A stretch of 64,000 bases of DNA from Janthinobacterium sp. FW305-129 (GTDB taxonomy: Bacteria > Pseudomonadota > Gammaproteobacteria > Burkholderiales > Burkholderiaceae_D): the NCBI RefSeq assembly GCF_020858115.1, contig NZ_JACYMM010000012.1:1-64000 (forward strand), given 5' to 3'. This document shows positions 44,704 to 56,931 of the stretch, one piece after another (within the stretch, counting starts at the first letter, position 1; the number at the start of each line of letters is the position of its first letter). The notes under the pieces were generated by a model. It worked only from the letters and a program-made list of their open reading frames with translations. It was not told the origin of the DNA and ran no database searches. The position numbers were made by a program, and so were the translations under genes.

Positions 44704-45429
44704 ATGAACAGCATGCACAAGCTGAGCGATACGCGGGTGCGGCATGACGCGCTCACGCAACAGGCGCGCCAGCGCAAGATCGATGCGTGGCTGCAGGTCG
44801 CAGCCAGTCTCAGCGAACAGATCACCGTCGAATTGCAGACTGCCACGGAGCAGCTACAGGGCGAAGGAATGGCCGACTTGCAGCGCGTGACGGCACTGGC
44901 ACAACGCCTGGCAAACAATAGCAAAGCCATGCGCGATACCCTCGGGACACTGTTTGACAGCGGTGAAAAAAGCGAGGAGCATGCAGTGACAAGCACGGAG
45001 GATTGCGCCATGGACGAGCAAGTCAACACACTGGGAAAAGACATGGCCGGCGTGAAACTGGACGTTGCTGATTTGAAGGTTGATGTGGCTGGCATCAAGG
45101 TGGATGTAGCTGGTCTGAAAACGGATGTGGCTGGCCTCAAAGTGGATGTGGCTGGTCTCAAGGTGGATGTGGCAGACCTGAAAACGGATGTCGCTGGTCT
45201 CAAGGTGGATGTGACAGACCTTAAAGTGGATGTCGCCGGCCTGAAAACGGATATCACTGTCCTCAAGACGGATGTCAGCAGCTTGAAACTGGACTTGGCG
45301 GTGGTGCGCTCCAATTACGCGACCAGGTCCGATGTGGCTGAGGCGAAGTCGGCTGTCATCCTGTCTTGCGTGGGGACGATGATTGCGCTGTCGAGTGTGG
45401 CGTTTGCGGTGGCGCGGCTGGTGCACTAG
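44704..45429 (+). CDS. Heptad-repeat coiled-coil protein with C-terminal membrane anchor
   Basis: About 241 residues from the ATG at 44704 (AGAGGACG before it). The N-terminal 100 residues are helical and charged, with no recognised domain. Residues about 120-203 are twelve heptads of the form D-[VIL]-x-x-[LIV]-K/R-x (DVAGLKV type), giving an uninterrupted coiled coil. A short stretch then leads to a hydrophobic helix at about 217-240 that ends the protein, so it is probably tail-anchored in the inner membrane with the coil in the cytoplasm. I do not recognise a family; related coils occur in small bacterial membrane proteins of unknown function and in haemolysin XhlA-like proteins. It stands alone between hisC and the tRNA genes. 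Confidence 0.75.
   Translation: MNSMHKLSDTRVRHDALTQQARQRKIDAWLQVAASLSEQITVELQTATEQLQGEGMADLQRVTALAQRLANNSKAMRDTLGTLFDSGEKSEEHAVTSTEDCAMDEQVNTLGKDMAGVKLDVADLKVDVAGIKVDVAGLKTDVAGLKVDVAGLKVDVADLKTDVAGLKVDVTDLKVDVAGLKTDITVLKTDVSSLKLDLAVVRSNYATRSDVAEAKSAVILSCVGTMIALSSVAFAVARLVH
45061..45312 (+). repeat. Twelve tandem 21-base repeats encoding heptads
   Basis: Each unit reads roughly GATGT(G/C)GCTGG(T/C)CT(C/G)AAGGTG. The middle units are nearly identical, the outer ones drift. Exact 21-base periodicity fits growth by in-frame slippage or unequal crossover, lengthening the coil by one heptad each time. Confidence 0.88.
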
Positions 45430-45473
45430 CTTGAGTTCGTGGCGGCGCTGGCAATTAGAGCTTGAATGGAGGA

Positions 45474-45509
45474 AAAAACGCCTTGCGCTGCGCGCTTTGG
45501 GCGGTTTTT
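45474..45509 (+). terminator. Possible terminator after the coiled-coil gene
   Basis: AAAAAACGCC and GGCGGTTTTT can pair with one mismatch around a 16-base loop, ending in five T's. It lies 45 bases past the stop. The imperfect stem lowers confidence. Confidence 0.45.
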
Positions 45510-45551
45510 CTACCTGCGTTGATGTGTCGCAAGCTTTTTGGCGTTCCCAAT

Positions 45552-45575
45552 AAAAAAAGCTCCCTTGCGGGAGCT
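45552..45575 (-). terminator. Terminator of tRNA-Ser copy A
   Basis: On the minus strand AGCTCCC-GCAA-GGGAGCT is followed by seven T's, 14 bases after the tRNA 3' end. The same hairpin follows the second tRNA copy. Confidence 0.88.
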
Positions 45576-45586
45576 TTCTTATTTAT

Positions 45587-45678
<92 letters not shown>

Positions 45679-45862
45679 GTTTACTGCGGTCTATTCATTC
45701 AAACTGGCGTGCCTGTTTGAACGAGGCGCTATTTTAGCATGGGTGTTGTTGGGTTGGGTAGGGGTTTATTGGTGATTTGCAACTGAGGGCTGGCAAACCA
45801 AAACCTATCTGGGCGATTCGGGGAGCCTCGCGCGAGTACGCGCTCGTCTTCGAATCCCACGC

Positions 45863-45884
45863 GTACGCCCCGCAGGGGGCGTAC
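45863..45884. other. Perfect hairpin between the two tRNA-Ser genes
   Basis: GTACGCCCC and GGGGCGTAC form a 9-bp stem with a 4-base loop. Just before it (about 45849-45860) is TTCGAATCCCAC, an inverted match of 12 bases to the tRNA T-arm, which may be a relic of a third tRNA. Otherwise the 45679-45904 spacer holds nothing recognisable. Confidence 0.45.
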
Positions 45885-45904
45885 TCCTTTCCGCCGCCAC
45901 AAAT

Positions 45905-45928
45905 AAAAAAAGCTCCCTTGCGGGAGCT
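45905..45928 (-). terminator. Terminator of tRNA-Ser copy B
   Basis: The same AGCTCCC-GCAA-GGGAGCT hairpin and T run as after copy A, 14 bases past the tRNA 3' end. Confidence 0.88.
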
Positions 45929-45940
45929 TTCTCTATTTGT

Positions 45941-46032
<92 letters not shown>

Positions 46033-46109
46033 ATTTGCTGCGGTCTTTTCCCGCATTGCTGCGAGAAGGCAAGATTATAGCAGCCCGCGACAAAAAGAAA
46101 AGGACTATT

Positions 46110-47432
<1,323 letters not shown>

Positions 47433-47545
47433 TCATTGTACCAAGACCCAGTTCACTTCGATGAGTTTTGCGCAAGGTCAACCATCGTCATGGCAGCCTG
47501 GCCGGGCACTCGCGCCCGCTTTACATTTTCTGCTTAGCTTATTGC

Positions 47546-47746
47546 TTAAATGAACGCGGCTTTTTCGGCAGCGGTCAGGCGGCGGGCGCTGACGGTCACG
47601 ACAGGCATCGTGCTGTCGGCAGCCTGAGCGATCACGCTGCTGGCGCTCACTTCCACCGTGTTCGCGCCTGCGGTGGCGAAGCTGGCGCCGATGGCGATGA
47701 TGGCGGCGGCGACAAAGGTGATTTCCATGTTTTTCAGTGCGTTCAT
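47546..47746 (-). CDS. Small hypothetical protein, probably exported
   Basis: 66 residues. The ATG at 47746 has a GGGAG site. An N-terminal hydrophobic stretch (ITFVAAAIIAIGASFATAGA) looks like a signal peptide or one membrane helix; the rest is a short Ala/Val-rich segment ending with PVVTVSARRLTAAEKAAF. The pattern VVxVxARRLTxxEKA recalls small proteins I associate with this bacterial family, but no function is known to me. It stands alone between serS and the MocR gene. Confidence 0.6.
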   Translation of the reverse strand: MNALKNMEITFVAAAIIAIGASFATAGANTVEVSASSVIAQAADSTMPVVTVSARRLTAAEKAAFI

Positions 47747-47895
47747 GATGTGACTCCCGGTTAGTTTGTGTGTTTGACTGCTGCTGGTATGGTGGTACTT
47801 TAGCCAACGGCGGCAAACAAGGCCACCGGCTTGCGACCAGCGGCGAAAAACAGGGAGCGAACGGTGAAAATGCGGGACTGAAACGCAAAGAATAG

Positions 47896-49317
47896 TTACA
47901 AGGCCTCATGCACCAGGCGGCCCAGGCGGCCGATGGCCTGCTCGATGCGCGGCGTCCAGGCATTGCCGCAATTGAGGCGCAGATAATTGCCGAACTTGCC
48001 CGAGGCCGAGAACAGCCGGCCCGGCATGTAGGCCACGCCGTCCGCGATGGCGTGGCCGTGCAGGGCCAGCGCATCGACTTGCGGCGGCATCTGCACCCAC
48101 AGCACGAAACCGCCCTGCGGCTCGGACAGCATGCAGTCCGCCGGAAAGCTGGCCGCCACGGCGTCGGACATCCGGGCGATGCGCTGCACCAGGGTGCGCC
48201 GCATCTTGCGCAGCTGCTGGTCGTAGCTGCTGCCTTCCAAAAAATCGGCCAGCACGGCCTGGAAGAAATGGCTGGTGGCGCCGCTCGACACGGTTTTCAG
48301 CAGGGCCACTTCCTGCGCGAAGCGCCCGGCCAGCACGTAACCGACGCGCGAGGCAGGCGTGATGGCCTTGGAAAACGAGGAGCACAGCAGCACATTGCCG
48401 CTCGTATCGTAAGCCTTCACGGGCCACGGGCGCTGCGGCGCAAAGCACAGGTCGCCATATACATCGTCTTCAACCAGCGGAATATTAAATTCCGACAGCA
48501 AGCCCGCCAAGCGCTTCTTGTTGGCCTCCGGCATGACGCAGCCGAGCGGGTTATTCGCGTTCGGCACGAACAAACACGCTTGCACGAGGCCGGCTCGCAG
48601 GGCCAGTTCCAGCGCATCGAGCGACGGCCCCGTCTTCGGGTCGGTGGGAATTTCCAACGCCTTCATGCCCAGGCTTTCGATCATCTGCAGCAGCACGAAA
48701 TACGTGGCCGACTCGATGGCGATGGTGTCGCCCGGCCTGGCGACGGCGCGCAGGCACAGGCTGATCGCTTCCGTGCAGGAATTCGTCACGACGATCTCGT
48801 GCGGGTCCAGCTTGCCCCAATCCAGCGCGCGGCGCGTGACCTGGCGCAGAAAGTTGCTTTCGCTGACGTCGTAGCAGCTGACCTTGCTCAACAAAGCCGG
48901 TTCGCGCCGCGCCACCGCGCTGATGGTGCGCTGCATGCGCTTGATGGGCAAAATCTCGTCGGGCGGCCAGGCCGTGCCCAGCTGCACGATATCGGGCGCC
49001 TCGTTTTCCTTCAGCACGCGCATCAACAGATTGTTGATGCCGACAAAGGCCGGCTCCTTCAAGTGCTGGGCGTCGGCGCTGCAGGGCCTGCGGGGCGCCC
49101 GGTGGCGCACGAAATAGCCGGACTGGGGCCGCGCATCAACCTGCCCCCGGTCTTCCATCAGGCGCAAGGCTTGCATCACGGTGCTGACGGAAATGCGCTT
49201 TTGCTGCGCCAGGTGGCGGATCGACGGCAAGCGGTCGCCGGGCGCGAACACGCGCGCGTCGATCAAGGCACCCAGCTCGTTGGCCAGGTGCTCGTACAGA
49301 TTCAAATGCGCGCTCAT
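47896..49317 (-). CDS. MocR-type GntR regulator with aminotransferase domain
   Basis: About 473 residues. The N-terminal GntR winged helix (FAPGDRLPSIRHLAQQKRISVSTVMQALRLMEDRG, residues about 25-60) is fused to a fold-type I aminotransferase domain with NANNPLGCVMP, LVEDDVYGD and the PLP lysine in CSSFSKAITPASRVGYV. MocR proteins sense amines or amino acids through PLP; TauR, PdxR and GabR belong here. The start at 49317 is best spaced from AAGGGA. It diverges from a DUF2917 gene across 183 bases. Since taurine regulators in other bacteria are MocR-type, a link to the taurine genes is conceivable but distance argues against it. Confidence 0.9.
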   Translation of the reverse strand: MSAHLNLYEHLANELGALIDARVFAPGDRLPSIRHLAQQKRISVSTVMQALRLMEDRGQVDARPQSGYFVRHRAPRRPCSADAQHLKEPAFVGINNLLMRVLKENEAPDIVQLGTAWPPDEILPIKRMQRTISAVARREPALLSKVSCYDVSESNFLRQVTRRALDWGKLDPHEIVVTNSCTEAISLCLRAVARPGDTIAIESATYFVLLQMIESLGMKALEIPTDPKTGPSLDALELALRAGLVQACLFVPNANNPLGCVMPEANKKRLAGLLSEFNIPLVEDDVYGDLCFAPQRPWPVKAYDTSGNVLLCSSFSKAITPASRVGYVLAGRFAQEVALLKTVSSGATSHFFQAVLADFLEGSSYDQQLRKMRRTLVQRIARMSDAVAASFPADCMLSEPQGGFVLWVQMPPQVDALALHGHAIADGVAYMPGRLFSASGKFGNYLRLNCGNAWTPRIEQAIGRLGRLVHEAL

Positions 49318-49500
49318 GTTCATCCCTTCAGTATGCGGCTGCCGCGCGCGGCACGCACAGATACAGTTGCCCGTTTTTTTGACAAGCACAGTGTACGATG
49401 AAGCGCACTGTATGCATGACAATTTCGTTTTCCTGCATCTGTCATGGTTCACCGCAAGCGCCTAAGCTGTTCCTGTCAGCACACCAACAGGAGCGATGCC

Positions 49501-49791
49501 ATGCATACCGACCACGAATTACGCAGCGAACGGCCTTTGCGTCTGGAAAAAGCGCACGCCAGGGTCATCGAATGCCTGTCCGGCACGGCCTGGATCACGG
49601 CCTACGCCCAGTTCGAGGATTGCGTGCTGCGCAGCGGCGAACGCTACACGATCCCGAATGACGGCCTGGTGCTGGTCGAAGCCGTCGGCAGCGGACGCAT
49701 CCGCGTGCATGGGACGGCCGCACCGCGCCCCGCCCTGCTGCGCTGGCTGAACCTGGCACTGCCTCACACCTTGAATATTAGGAATACATGA
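49501..49791 (+). CDS. DUF2917-like small protein
   Basis: 96 residues, start ATG at 49501. The sequence LRLEKAHARVIECLSGTAWITAYAQFEDCVLRSGERYTIP has the pattern of DUF2917 proteins, small cupin-like beta folds of unknown function that often diverge from a regulator gene. The last four bases overlap the start of the next gene (ATGA), so both are made together. Confidence 0.7.
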   Translation: MHTDHELRSERPLRLEKAHARVIECLSGTAWITAYAQFEDCVLRSGERYTIPNDGLVLVEAVGSGRIRVHGTAAPRPALLRWLNLALPHTLNIRNT

Positions 49792-50528
49792 CTCAAACAC
49801 CACCACTGCGCGTCCTCGTCACGGGCGCCGCCGGCGTTATCGGCACCGTTTTCTGGAAGAGCCGGCACGGGGAATTCTCCCTGCGCCTGGCCGACCTGCA
49901 CACAGGCAAGCTGGCCGAAGCGCCCTGCCCGTCCATGCAGCTCGACGTCAGCGACTACGCCGCCTGCCTGGCCGCCTGCACCGATATCGACGTGGTGCTG
50001 CACCTGGCCGGCGTGCCGCACGCCAGCGCCGATTTCGATACGCAATTGCTGCAGCCGAATATCGTCGGCACGCACAACATCTTCCGCGCGGCACAGGCGC
50101 AGGGGGTGAAAAGAGTGGTATTCGCCAGCAGCGCGCAAGCCATCGAAGGCTATCCGCTGGACGCGCAAGTGCACGAAAGCATGCCGGCGCGCCCGGCCAA
50201 CATGTATGGCGCCAGCAAGGCCTTCGGCGAAGGCGTGGCCTCCGCATTCGCGCACCAGCATGGCATAACGGCAATCGCCGTGCGCATCGCCAACGTGGCC
50301 CGGTTTGCGCCAGGTCAACAACACAGCGCGCGCGACATCGCCGCCTTCATCAGCGAGCGCGACGTGGTGCAGCTGCTGGCCTGCTGCATCGCGGCGGACG
50401 TGCCGGCCGGCTACCACGTCGTGCATGGCGTGTCGGACAACCGCTACAAGCGGCTATCCATCGACGCGACGCGCCGGCTGGTCGGCTACGCGCCGCAGGA
50501 CGACGGTTTTAGCTTGCTGGGACTGTAA
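49788..50528 (+). CDS. NAD-dependent epimerase/dehydratase family protein
   Basis: A 246-residue extended short-chain dehydrogenase. The NAD site VTGAAGVIG lies at about residues 11-19, VLHLAGVP near residue 77, the catalytic Ser in FASSAQA and the YGASK (YxxxK) pair near residue 143. Its size and the C-terminal region recall uronate dehydrogenases and other short members of the NAD-epimerase family; the substrate is not certain. It converges with rarA, one base apart. Confidence 0.83.
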   Translation: MTQTPPLRVLVTGAAGVIGTVFWKSRHGEFSLRLADLHTGKLAEAPCPSMQLDVSDYAACLAACTDIDVVLHLAGVPHASADFDTQLLQPNIVGTHNIFRAAQAQGVKRVVFASSAQAIEGYPLDAQVHESMPARPANMYGASKAFGEGVASAFAHQHGITAIAVRIANVARFAPGQQHSARDIAAFISERDVVQLLACCIAADVPAGYHVVHGVSDNRYKRLSIDATRRLVGYAPQDDGFSLLGL

Positions 50529-50529
50529 T

Positions 50530-51849
50530 TCAACCCTTGCCGGCCGGTTTTCCTGCTTTCCTGTCCAGCTCGCGCAGCCACGCCAGCTTGTCGGCGATTT
50601 TACTTTCCAGGCCGCGCGGCACGGGCTGGTACCAGCCCGGTTCGGCCATGCCATCCGGAAAATACGTTTCGCCGGCCGCGTAGGCATCGGGCTCGTCATG
50701 CGCATAACGGTAGGCATGGCCATAGCCGAGTTCCTTCATCAGCTTCGTCGGCGCATTGCGCAAGTGCACCGGCACTTCCTTCGACTTGTCTTTCTTGACG
50801 AACGCCATGGCGGTATTAAAAGCGTTGTAGCCGGCATTGCTCTTTGCCGCAATCGCCAGGTAGATCACGGCCTGGCCCAGGGCCAGCTCGCCTTCGGGCG
50901 AACCGAGGCGCTCGTACGTTTCCGCCGCATCATTGACCATGGTCAATGCACGGGGGTCGGCCAGGCCGATGTCTTCCCAGGCCATGCGCACGATGCGCCG
51001 CGACAGGTAGCGCGGGTCGGCGCCGCCGTCGATCATGCGGCAAAACCAGTACAGGGCCGCGTCCGGGTTGGAACCGCGCACGGACTTGTGCAGCGCGGAA
51101 ATCTGGTCATAGAAATTATCGCCGCCCTTGTCGAAGCGGCGCGAATTTAATGTGAGCGCATTGTCGACGAAGGCCGCGTCGATGGCCGTCGTGCCCGTCG
51201 AGCTGGCGGCCGTCTCGGCCTGCTCCAGCAAGTTCAAGAAGCGGCGCGCATCGCCGTCCGCGTAGCCGATCAGGGTGTCGGCGGCGGCCTCGTCGAACGT
51301 CAGGTGCGTCAGCGCCGTGCTTTGCGCCTTGGCCAGCAACTGCTTCATCTCGTCTTCGTTGAGCGATTTCAATACATACACTTGCGCGCGCGACAGCAGC
51401 GCCGAGTTCACTTCGAAGCTGGGGTTTTCCGTCGTGGCGCCAATGAACGTCACCAGGCCCGATTCGACGAAGGGCAGCAAGGCATCCTGTTGCGATTTAT
51501 TAAACCGGTGGATTTCGTCGACGAACAGCAAGGTGTGCTTGCCGAACTGGTCCAGGCTGTGGCGCGCCTGGTCCATGGCTGCGCGGATATCTTTCACCCC
51601 TGCAAACACGGCCGACAGGGCGATGAATTCGCTGTCGAACGCGTTCGCCATCAGACGCGCCAGGGTGGTCTTGCCCACGCCGGGCGGCCCCCATAAAATC
51701 ATCGAATGGGCCTTGCCCGCCTCGAACGCGAGGCGCAGCGGCTTGCCTACGCCCAGCAGATGCGTCTGACCGATGACTTCGTTGAGGGTAGCAGGCCGCA
51801 AGGCTTCGGCCAGCGGCTGGCGCGGTGCGGTGGAAAAGAGATCCGCCAT
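50530..51849 (-). CDS. rarA: Replication-associated recombination protein RarA (MgsA)
   Basis: About 439 residues from the ATG at 51849. An AAA+ clamp-loader-like ATPase: Walker A LWGPPGVGKTTLAR, Walker B LLFVDEIHRF, sensor 1 GATTENPSF, arginine-rich sensor 2 GDARRFLNLLEQ, then the tetramerisation domain (DNFYDQISALHKSVRGSNPDAALYW, DPRYLSRRIVRMAWEDIGLADP). It acts at stalled replication forks. It is followed upstream by lolA and ftsK on the same strand, the common ftsK-lolA-rarA order in proteobacteria. Confidence 0.96.
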   Translation of the reverse strand: MADLFSTAPRQPLAEALRPATLNEVIGQTHLLGVGKPLRLAFEAGKAHSMILWGPPGVGKTTLARLMANAFDSEFIALSAVFAGVKDIRAAMDQARHSLDQFGKHTLLFVDEIHRFNKSQQDALLPFVESGLVTFIGATTENPSFEVNSALLSRAQVYVLKSLNEDEMKQLLAKAQSTALTHLTFDEAAADTLIGYADGDARRFLNLLEQAETAASSTGTTAIDAAFVDNALTLNSRRFDKGGDNFYDQISALHKSVRGSNPDAALYWFCRMIDGGADPRYLSRRIVRMAWEDIGLADPRALTMVNDAAETYERLGSPEGELALGQAVIYLAIAAKSNAGYNAFNTAMAFVKKDKSKEVPVHLRNAPTKLMKELGYGHAYRYAHDEPDAYAAGETYFPDGMAEPGWYQPVPRGLESKIADKLAWLRELDRKAGKPAGKG

Positions 51850-51922
51850 AATGAGGTACCTAACAAGAATGCAAAAGCCCCGCATTGCTGCGAGGCCGGC
51901 TCATACGCAAGGCGCGACAGTC

Positions 51923-52579
51923 TTAATTATTAATGACGTCGGCGCCCTTGGGCATGACAAATTTAAAGTGATTGGCAGATAAGGCCGGATTCTTCTGGAA
52001 ATTCTTGAACGCCAGCACCGAGGTCTGCCCGAACGAGTCGCGCAATTCCATCGCTTCCGGCACGCCGTTGCGCAGGCCGATGGTGATTTCGTCGAACGTC
52101 GTGTCCTTCGCTTTCGGCGTCGCTTTCAGCCATTCCAGGCCATCGCGCGTGCCTGCTTCGGCCAACGTAAAATTCTTTTCCAGGTCGTTGCTGCCGAACA
52201 AGATGGCGGCCGGCGAGGAACCGAGCGCGTCGCCCAGTTTCTTGACCGTCACCTGGCTCAAGTCCTTGTCGTAGATATACAGCTTGTCGCCATCCGCTTG
52301 CAGCAGCTGCTCGTACGGTTTCAGATACGTCCAGATGAACTTGCCGGGACGGGCAAACTCGAACGTGCCACTGGCTGGCGTGGAAACTTTGGCCTTGCCG
52401 CTGGCGTCCGCCTTCTTGACCTGGCGCTGCACGAACTCGCCCTTGGCCGACTTGGTGCCGGCGGCAAAGCTCTTGAATTGTTCCAGCGCGCTGGCCGAGG
52501 CGCTGGCCGCGAACAGCAGGCTGCAGGCGACGCTGGCCGCGCCGATGATCATTTTTGCTGCGAAAGTCGTGTTCTTCAT
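51923..52579 (-). CDS. lolA: Outer-membrane lipoprotein carrier LolA
   Basis: A 218-residue periplasmic chaperone that receives lipoproteins from LolCDE and hands them to LolB. Signal peptide to ...ASASA, then the beta-barrel-like pattern [46 protein letters not shown], typical of LolA. It is 73 bases upstream of rarA and 5 bases after ftsK, so it is in one transcript with ftsK. Confidence 0.94.
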   Translation of the reverse strand: MKNTTFAAKMIIGAASVACSLLFAASASASALEQFKSFAAGTKSAKGEFVQRQVKKADASGKAKVSTPASGTFEFARPGKFIWTYLKPYEQLLQADGDKLYIYDKDLSQVTVKKLGDALGSSPAAILFGSNDLEKNFTLAEAGTRDGLEWLKATPKAKDTTFDEITIGLRNGVPEAMELRDSFGQTSVLAFKNFQKNPALSANHFKFVMPKGADVINN

Positions 52580-52584
52580 TCTGT

Positions 52585-54945
52585 TTACCCTTGTTCACTA
52601 CTCGCCGCCGGCACCAGGATTTCCCGGTTGCCATTGGATTGCATGGTTGATACCACCCCGCTCTGCTCCATCTGTTCGAGCAGACGGGCGGCGCGGTTGT
52701 AGCCGATGCGCAAATGACGCTGCACCAGCGAAATCGAGGCGCGGCGGTTTTTCAGCACCACCGCCACCGCCTGGTCATACAGGGCATCGGCCTCGCCGCC
52801 GCCCTCGCCCGGCGCGCCGCCTTCGGCGCCGTCGCCTTCCAGGGTGCCGCCTTCGAGGATGCCCTCGATGTAATTCGGTTCGCCCTGCAGCTTCAAATGG
52901 CTGACGACCCTGTGAACTTCTTCATCCGACACGAACGCGCCGTGCACGCGCATCGGCAAGCCGGTGCCGGGCGGCATGTACAGCATGTCGCCCATGCCCA
53001 GCAGGGTTTCCGCGCCCATCTGGTCAAGAATGGTGCGCGAGTCGATCTTTGACGACACCTGGAAGGCGATACGCGTCGGGATGTTGGCTTTAATCAAACC
53101 CGTGATCACATCTACAGATGGGCGCTGCGTGGCCAGAATCAAGTGCAGACCGGCGGCGCGGGCCTTTTGCGCGATACGCGCGATCAATTCCTCGACTTTT
53201 TTGCCCACTACCATCATCAAATCGGCCAGCTCGTCGATGATGATGACGATGGTCGGCAGTTTTTCCAGCGGCTCGGGCGAGTCCGGCGTCAGGCTGAACG
53301 GATTCGGGATGTGTTCTTCGCGCTTTTTCGCGTCGGCAATCTTCGCGTTGTAGCCGGCCAGGTTACGCACGCCCATCTTGCTCATCAGCTTGTAGCGGCG
53401 TTCCATCTCGTTCACGGCCCAGTTCAGCGCGTGACCGGCCTGGCGCATGTCGGTGACGACGGGCGCCAGCAAGTGCGGAATGCCTTCATAGACGGACATT
53501 TCCAGCATCTTCGGATCGATCAGGATCAATCGCACGTCGAGCGGGTCGGATTTGTACAGCAGCGACAAAATCGTCGCATTGATGCCCACGGATTTACCGG
53601 AACCGGTCGTGCCGGCCACCAGCAAGTGGGGCATTTTCGCCAGGTCGGCCACGACGGGCTTGCCGGCGATATCCTTGCCCAAGGCAATCGTCAGGCTGGA
53701 CACGCCATCGTTGTAGACCTTGGAGCCGAGGATTTCCGTCAGGCGCACGATCTGGCGCTTGGTGTTCGGCAATTCCAGGGCCATATAGTTCTTGCCGGGA
53801 ATGGTTTCCACGACGCGGATCGAGGTGAGCGACAGCGAACGGGCCAGGTCGCGCGCCAGGCCCACGATCTGGCTACCCTTCACGCCCGTGGCCGGCTCGA
53901 TTTCATAGCGCGTCACGACAGGGCCGGGGTAAGCGGCCACTACCTTGGCATCCACGCCAAAGTCCGACAATTTCTTTTCGATCAGGCGGCTCGTAAACTC
54001 CAGGGTTTCCACGGATACCGTTTCCACCACGGGCGGCGCTTCATCGAGCAAGGACAGCGGCGGCAGCTTGCCATCGCTCAAGTTCTCGAACAAATGCGCC
54101 TGGCGCTCCTTTTCCACGCGCTCCGATTTCACCACGGTCACGACTTGCGGCTCGATCTTGACGGGCGGCGCGGCCACGTGCTTTTCCACGTGCTTGGCCC
54201 GTTCGATGACCACCACTTCGTCGCGGCGCACGGCAGCCACTTCGCCCTGGCGGCGGTCTTCGCGATCCTGGTAGCGCAGCACGAACCAATTAAACGCGTC
54301 TTCGATAGCGCCGCCGATGCGTTCGGCCACTTGCAACCAAGAAACGTGGAAGAACAGACTAAAACCAAGGCCGAACAGCAGCAACAGTAATAAAGTGGCG
54401 CCCGTGAAGCCGAAAGCCACGTGGGCCGAATGCCCCACCAGCTGGCCCAGCACGCCGCCCGGGTCGCGCGGCAGCTGCACGTGCAGGCTTTTCGCCATGC
54501 GCAGGTATTCGAGGCCCATGCTGCCGATCAGCATGATGGAAAAGCCGACGATGCGGATCAGCATCTCGACATGGTGCTCGCGCTCCACGTCCTCTTCTTC
54601 CAGCAGGAAGCGCTTACTCAGGCGGCGGTAGCCATTCCACACGGTGCGCAGCAGCCACACGCACCACCACCAGGCGGAAAAACCGAAGATATACAACAAC
54701 AAATCGGAAAAGGTCGCACCGAGCTTGCCGCCCAGGTTTGCCACCTTGTCGACGGACGTGGCATGCGACCAGCCCGGGTCGAGCTTGTTGAAGCTGGCCA
54801 GTATCAGCACGAAATACAGGGCAAACGCGGCCAGCGCGAACCAGCGCGCCTCGGACAGCAGCCGTACCAGCCGGTTGGGCAAGGGCCGGCGTTCGACCGG
54901 TTTTCGGGTGTAGCTATTTTGATTGGCCTGGGCTGGTTTAGTCAT
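52585..54945 (-). CDS. ftsK: DNA translocase FtsK
   Basis: About 786 residues from the ATG at 54945, the first start that leaves a normal N-terminus; earlier starts extend into the trxB promoter. Four membrane segments occupy residues about 30-200, followed by a short charged linker, the beta domain and the RecA-like motor with Walker [11 protein letters not shown] and Walker [15 protein letters not shown]. The C-terminal gamma winged-helix ([33 protein letters not shown]) should read KOPS sites near dif. It couples chromosome segregation to division. The linker is short compared with the E. coli protein, as in many betaproteobacteria. Confidence 0.96.
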   Translation of the reverse strand: MTKPAQANQNSYTRKPVERRPLPNRLVRLLSEARWFALAAFALYFVLILASFNKLDPGWSHATSVDKVANLGGKLGATFSDLLLYIFGFSAWWWCVWLLRTVWNGYRRLSKRFLLEEEDVEREHHVEMLIRIVGFSIMLIGSMGLEYLRMAKSLHVQLPRDPGGVLGQLVGHSAHVAFGFTGATLLLLLLFGLGFSLFFHVSWLQVAERIGGAIEDAFNWFVLRYQDREDRRQGEVAAVRRDEVVVIERAKHVEKHVAAPPVKIEPQVVTVVKSERVEKERQAHLFENLSDGKLPPLSLLDEAPPVVETVSVETLEFTSRLIEKKLSDFGVDAKVVAAYPGPVVTRYEIEPATGVKGSQIVGLARDLARSLSLTSIRVVETIPGKNYMALELPNTKRQIVRLTEILGSKVYNDGVSSLTIALGKDIAGKPVVADLAKMPHLLVAGTTGSGKSVGINATILSLLYKSDPLDVRLILIDPKMLEMSVYEGIPHLLAPVVTDMRQAGHALNWAVNEMERRYKLMSKMGVRNLAGYNAKIADAKKREEHIPNPFSLTPDSPEPLEKLPTIVIIIDELADLMMVVGKKVEELIARIAQKARAAGLHLILATQRPSVDVITGLIKANIPTRIAFQVSSKIDSRTILDQMGAETLLGMGDMLYMPPGTGLPMRVHGAFVSDEEVHRVVSHLKLQGEPNYIEGILEGGTLEGDGAEGGAPGEGGGEADALYDQAVAVVLKNRRASISLVQRHLRIGYNRAARLLEQMEQSGVVSTMQSNGNREILVPAASSEQG

Positions 54946-55136
54946 TCTGGGAAGCGCTGCAAGGTGAAAAATGTTTCTGAAAGGGAATTTCCCATAATAA
55001 GGAAGTATTCTAAGCCATATATGCCCCGGGCGGCCCCACGATTCGTCGCTACAGGCGGCTTGGTCTATAATCGAGGATTGCTTGCGCAAGCGCAATACGG
55101 CCTTGTTCTTCGCGCGTATGCCCCCAATTCGGATAG

Positions 55137-56114
<978 letters not shown>

Positions 56115-56121
56115 GCGTCGC

Positions 56122-56796
56122 ATGGCGTCGATGAAAGACTTTGCCGACCTGAAAGCGGTCAGCAAGCAGCTCAAGGAGCAGGCGGACGCGCGCGCGCAAG
56201 CTGAAGCGGAGCGCGCCAAGCAGGTCAAGGTGCAGGCCGTGGAAAGCAATCTGTTCAAGGCCAGCATCGGCGGCGTCAAGCGCCTGCCCGAGTCGGACCG
56301 CTACGTGCCCAGCCTGCCCAAGGCGGGCACGGCCAGCGTCCAGCAGCCGGCGCGCAAATTGTCTCCGGAAGAGGACGATGCGGCCGTGCTGCGCGAGTCG
56401 CTGTCGGACTTGTTCGAAGTCGACCATTATCTGGAAAACGATCCGGCCCTGAACTACGCCCGCCCCGGCGTGGGGCCGGACGTGGTCAAGAAGATGCGCA
56501 AGGGCCACTGGCCCATCCAGGACGAGCTGGACTTGCACGGCTTGCGCCGCGACGACGCGCGCGACGGCATTGGCGCCTTTCTGAACCAGGCGACGCGGCG
56601 CAAGCTGCGCTGCGTGCGCGTGATCCACGGCAAGGGTTTCGGCTCGAAAGGCCAGGAACCGGTGTTGAAATCGATGGTGCACAGCTGGCTCGTGCAAAAG
56701 GATGAAGTCGTCGCCTTTTGCCAGGCGCGCCGCTCGGAAGGGGGCGATGGCGCCCTCGTCGTGCTGCTCTCGGCAGCGCTGCAGCCCATCCGCTAG
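56122..56796 (+). CDS. Smr-domain protein
   Basis: About 224 residues from the ATG at 56122, spaced from an AGGAG inside the trxB end. The N-terminal 120 residues are charged and coiled-coil-like. The C-terminal Smr domain has the DLHG motif (ELDLHGLRRDDARDGI) and HGKGFGSKG, the signatures of MutS2-type small nuclease domains, as in E. coli YdaL/SmrA. Stand-alone Smr proteins can nick DNA or cleave RNA; the role here is unknown. Confidence 0.9.
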   Translation: MASMKDFADLKAVSKQLKEQADARAQAEAERAKQVKVQAVESNLFKASIGGVKRLPESDRYVPSLPKAGTASVQQPARKLSPEEDDAAVLRESLSDLFEVDHYLENDPALNYARPGVGPDVVKKMRKGHWPIQDELDLHGLRRDDARDGIGAFLNQATRRKLRCVRVIHGKGFGSKGQEPVLKSMVHSWLVQKDEVVAFCQARRSEGGDGALVVLLSAALQPIR

Positions 56797-56841
56797 CCCT
56801 AGCAGCAAGAAATTACAATTCAGTAACAAGTTACACCCCGC

Positions 56842-56875
56842 ACACGGCCCCGTTTGTCACCATTCGGGGCCGTGT
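56842..56875 (+). terminator. Terminator-like hairpin after the smr gene
   Basis: A perfect 11-bp stem (ACACGGCCCCG/CGGGGCCGTGT) with a 12-base loop. The following bases CATGTTAACC give no T run, so termination may be partial. Confidence 0.6.
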
Positions 56876-56931
56876 CATGTTAACCTGTGACAATTATTTC
56901 CTGCTTAGCGTCTCGTGCACGCGCTCCACCC

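Noticed and set aside
45061-45312. Possible CRISPR array from 21-base periodic repeats
   Set aside because: Repeats are contiguous without unique spacers and stay in frame as coiled-coil heptads.
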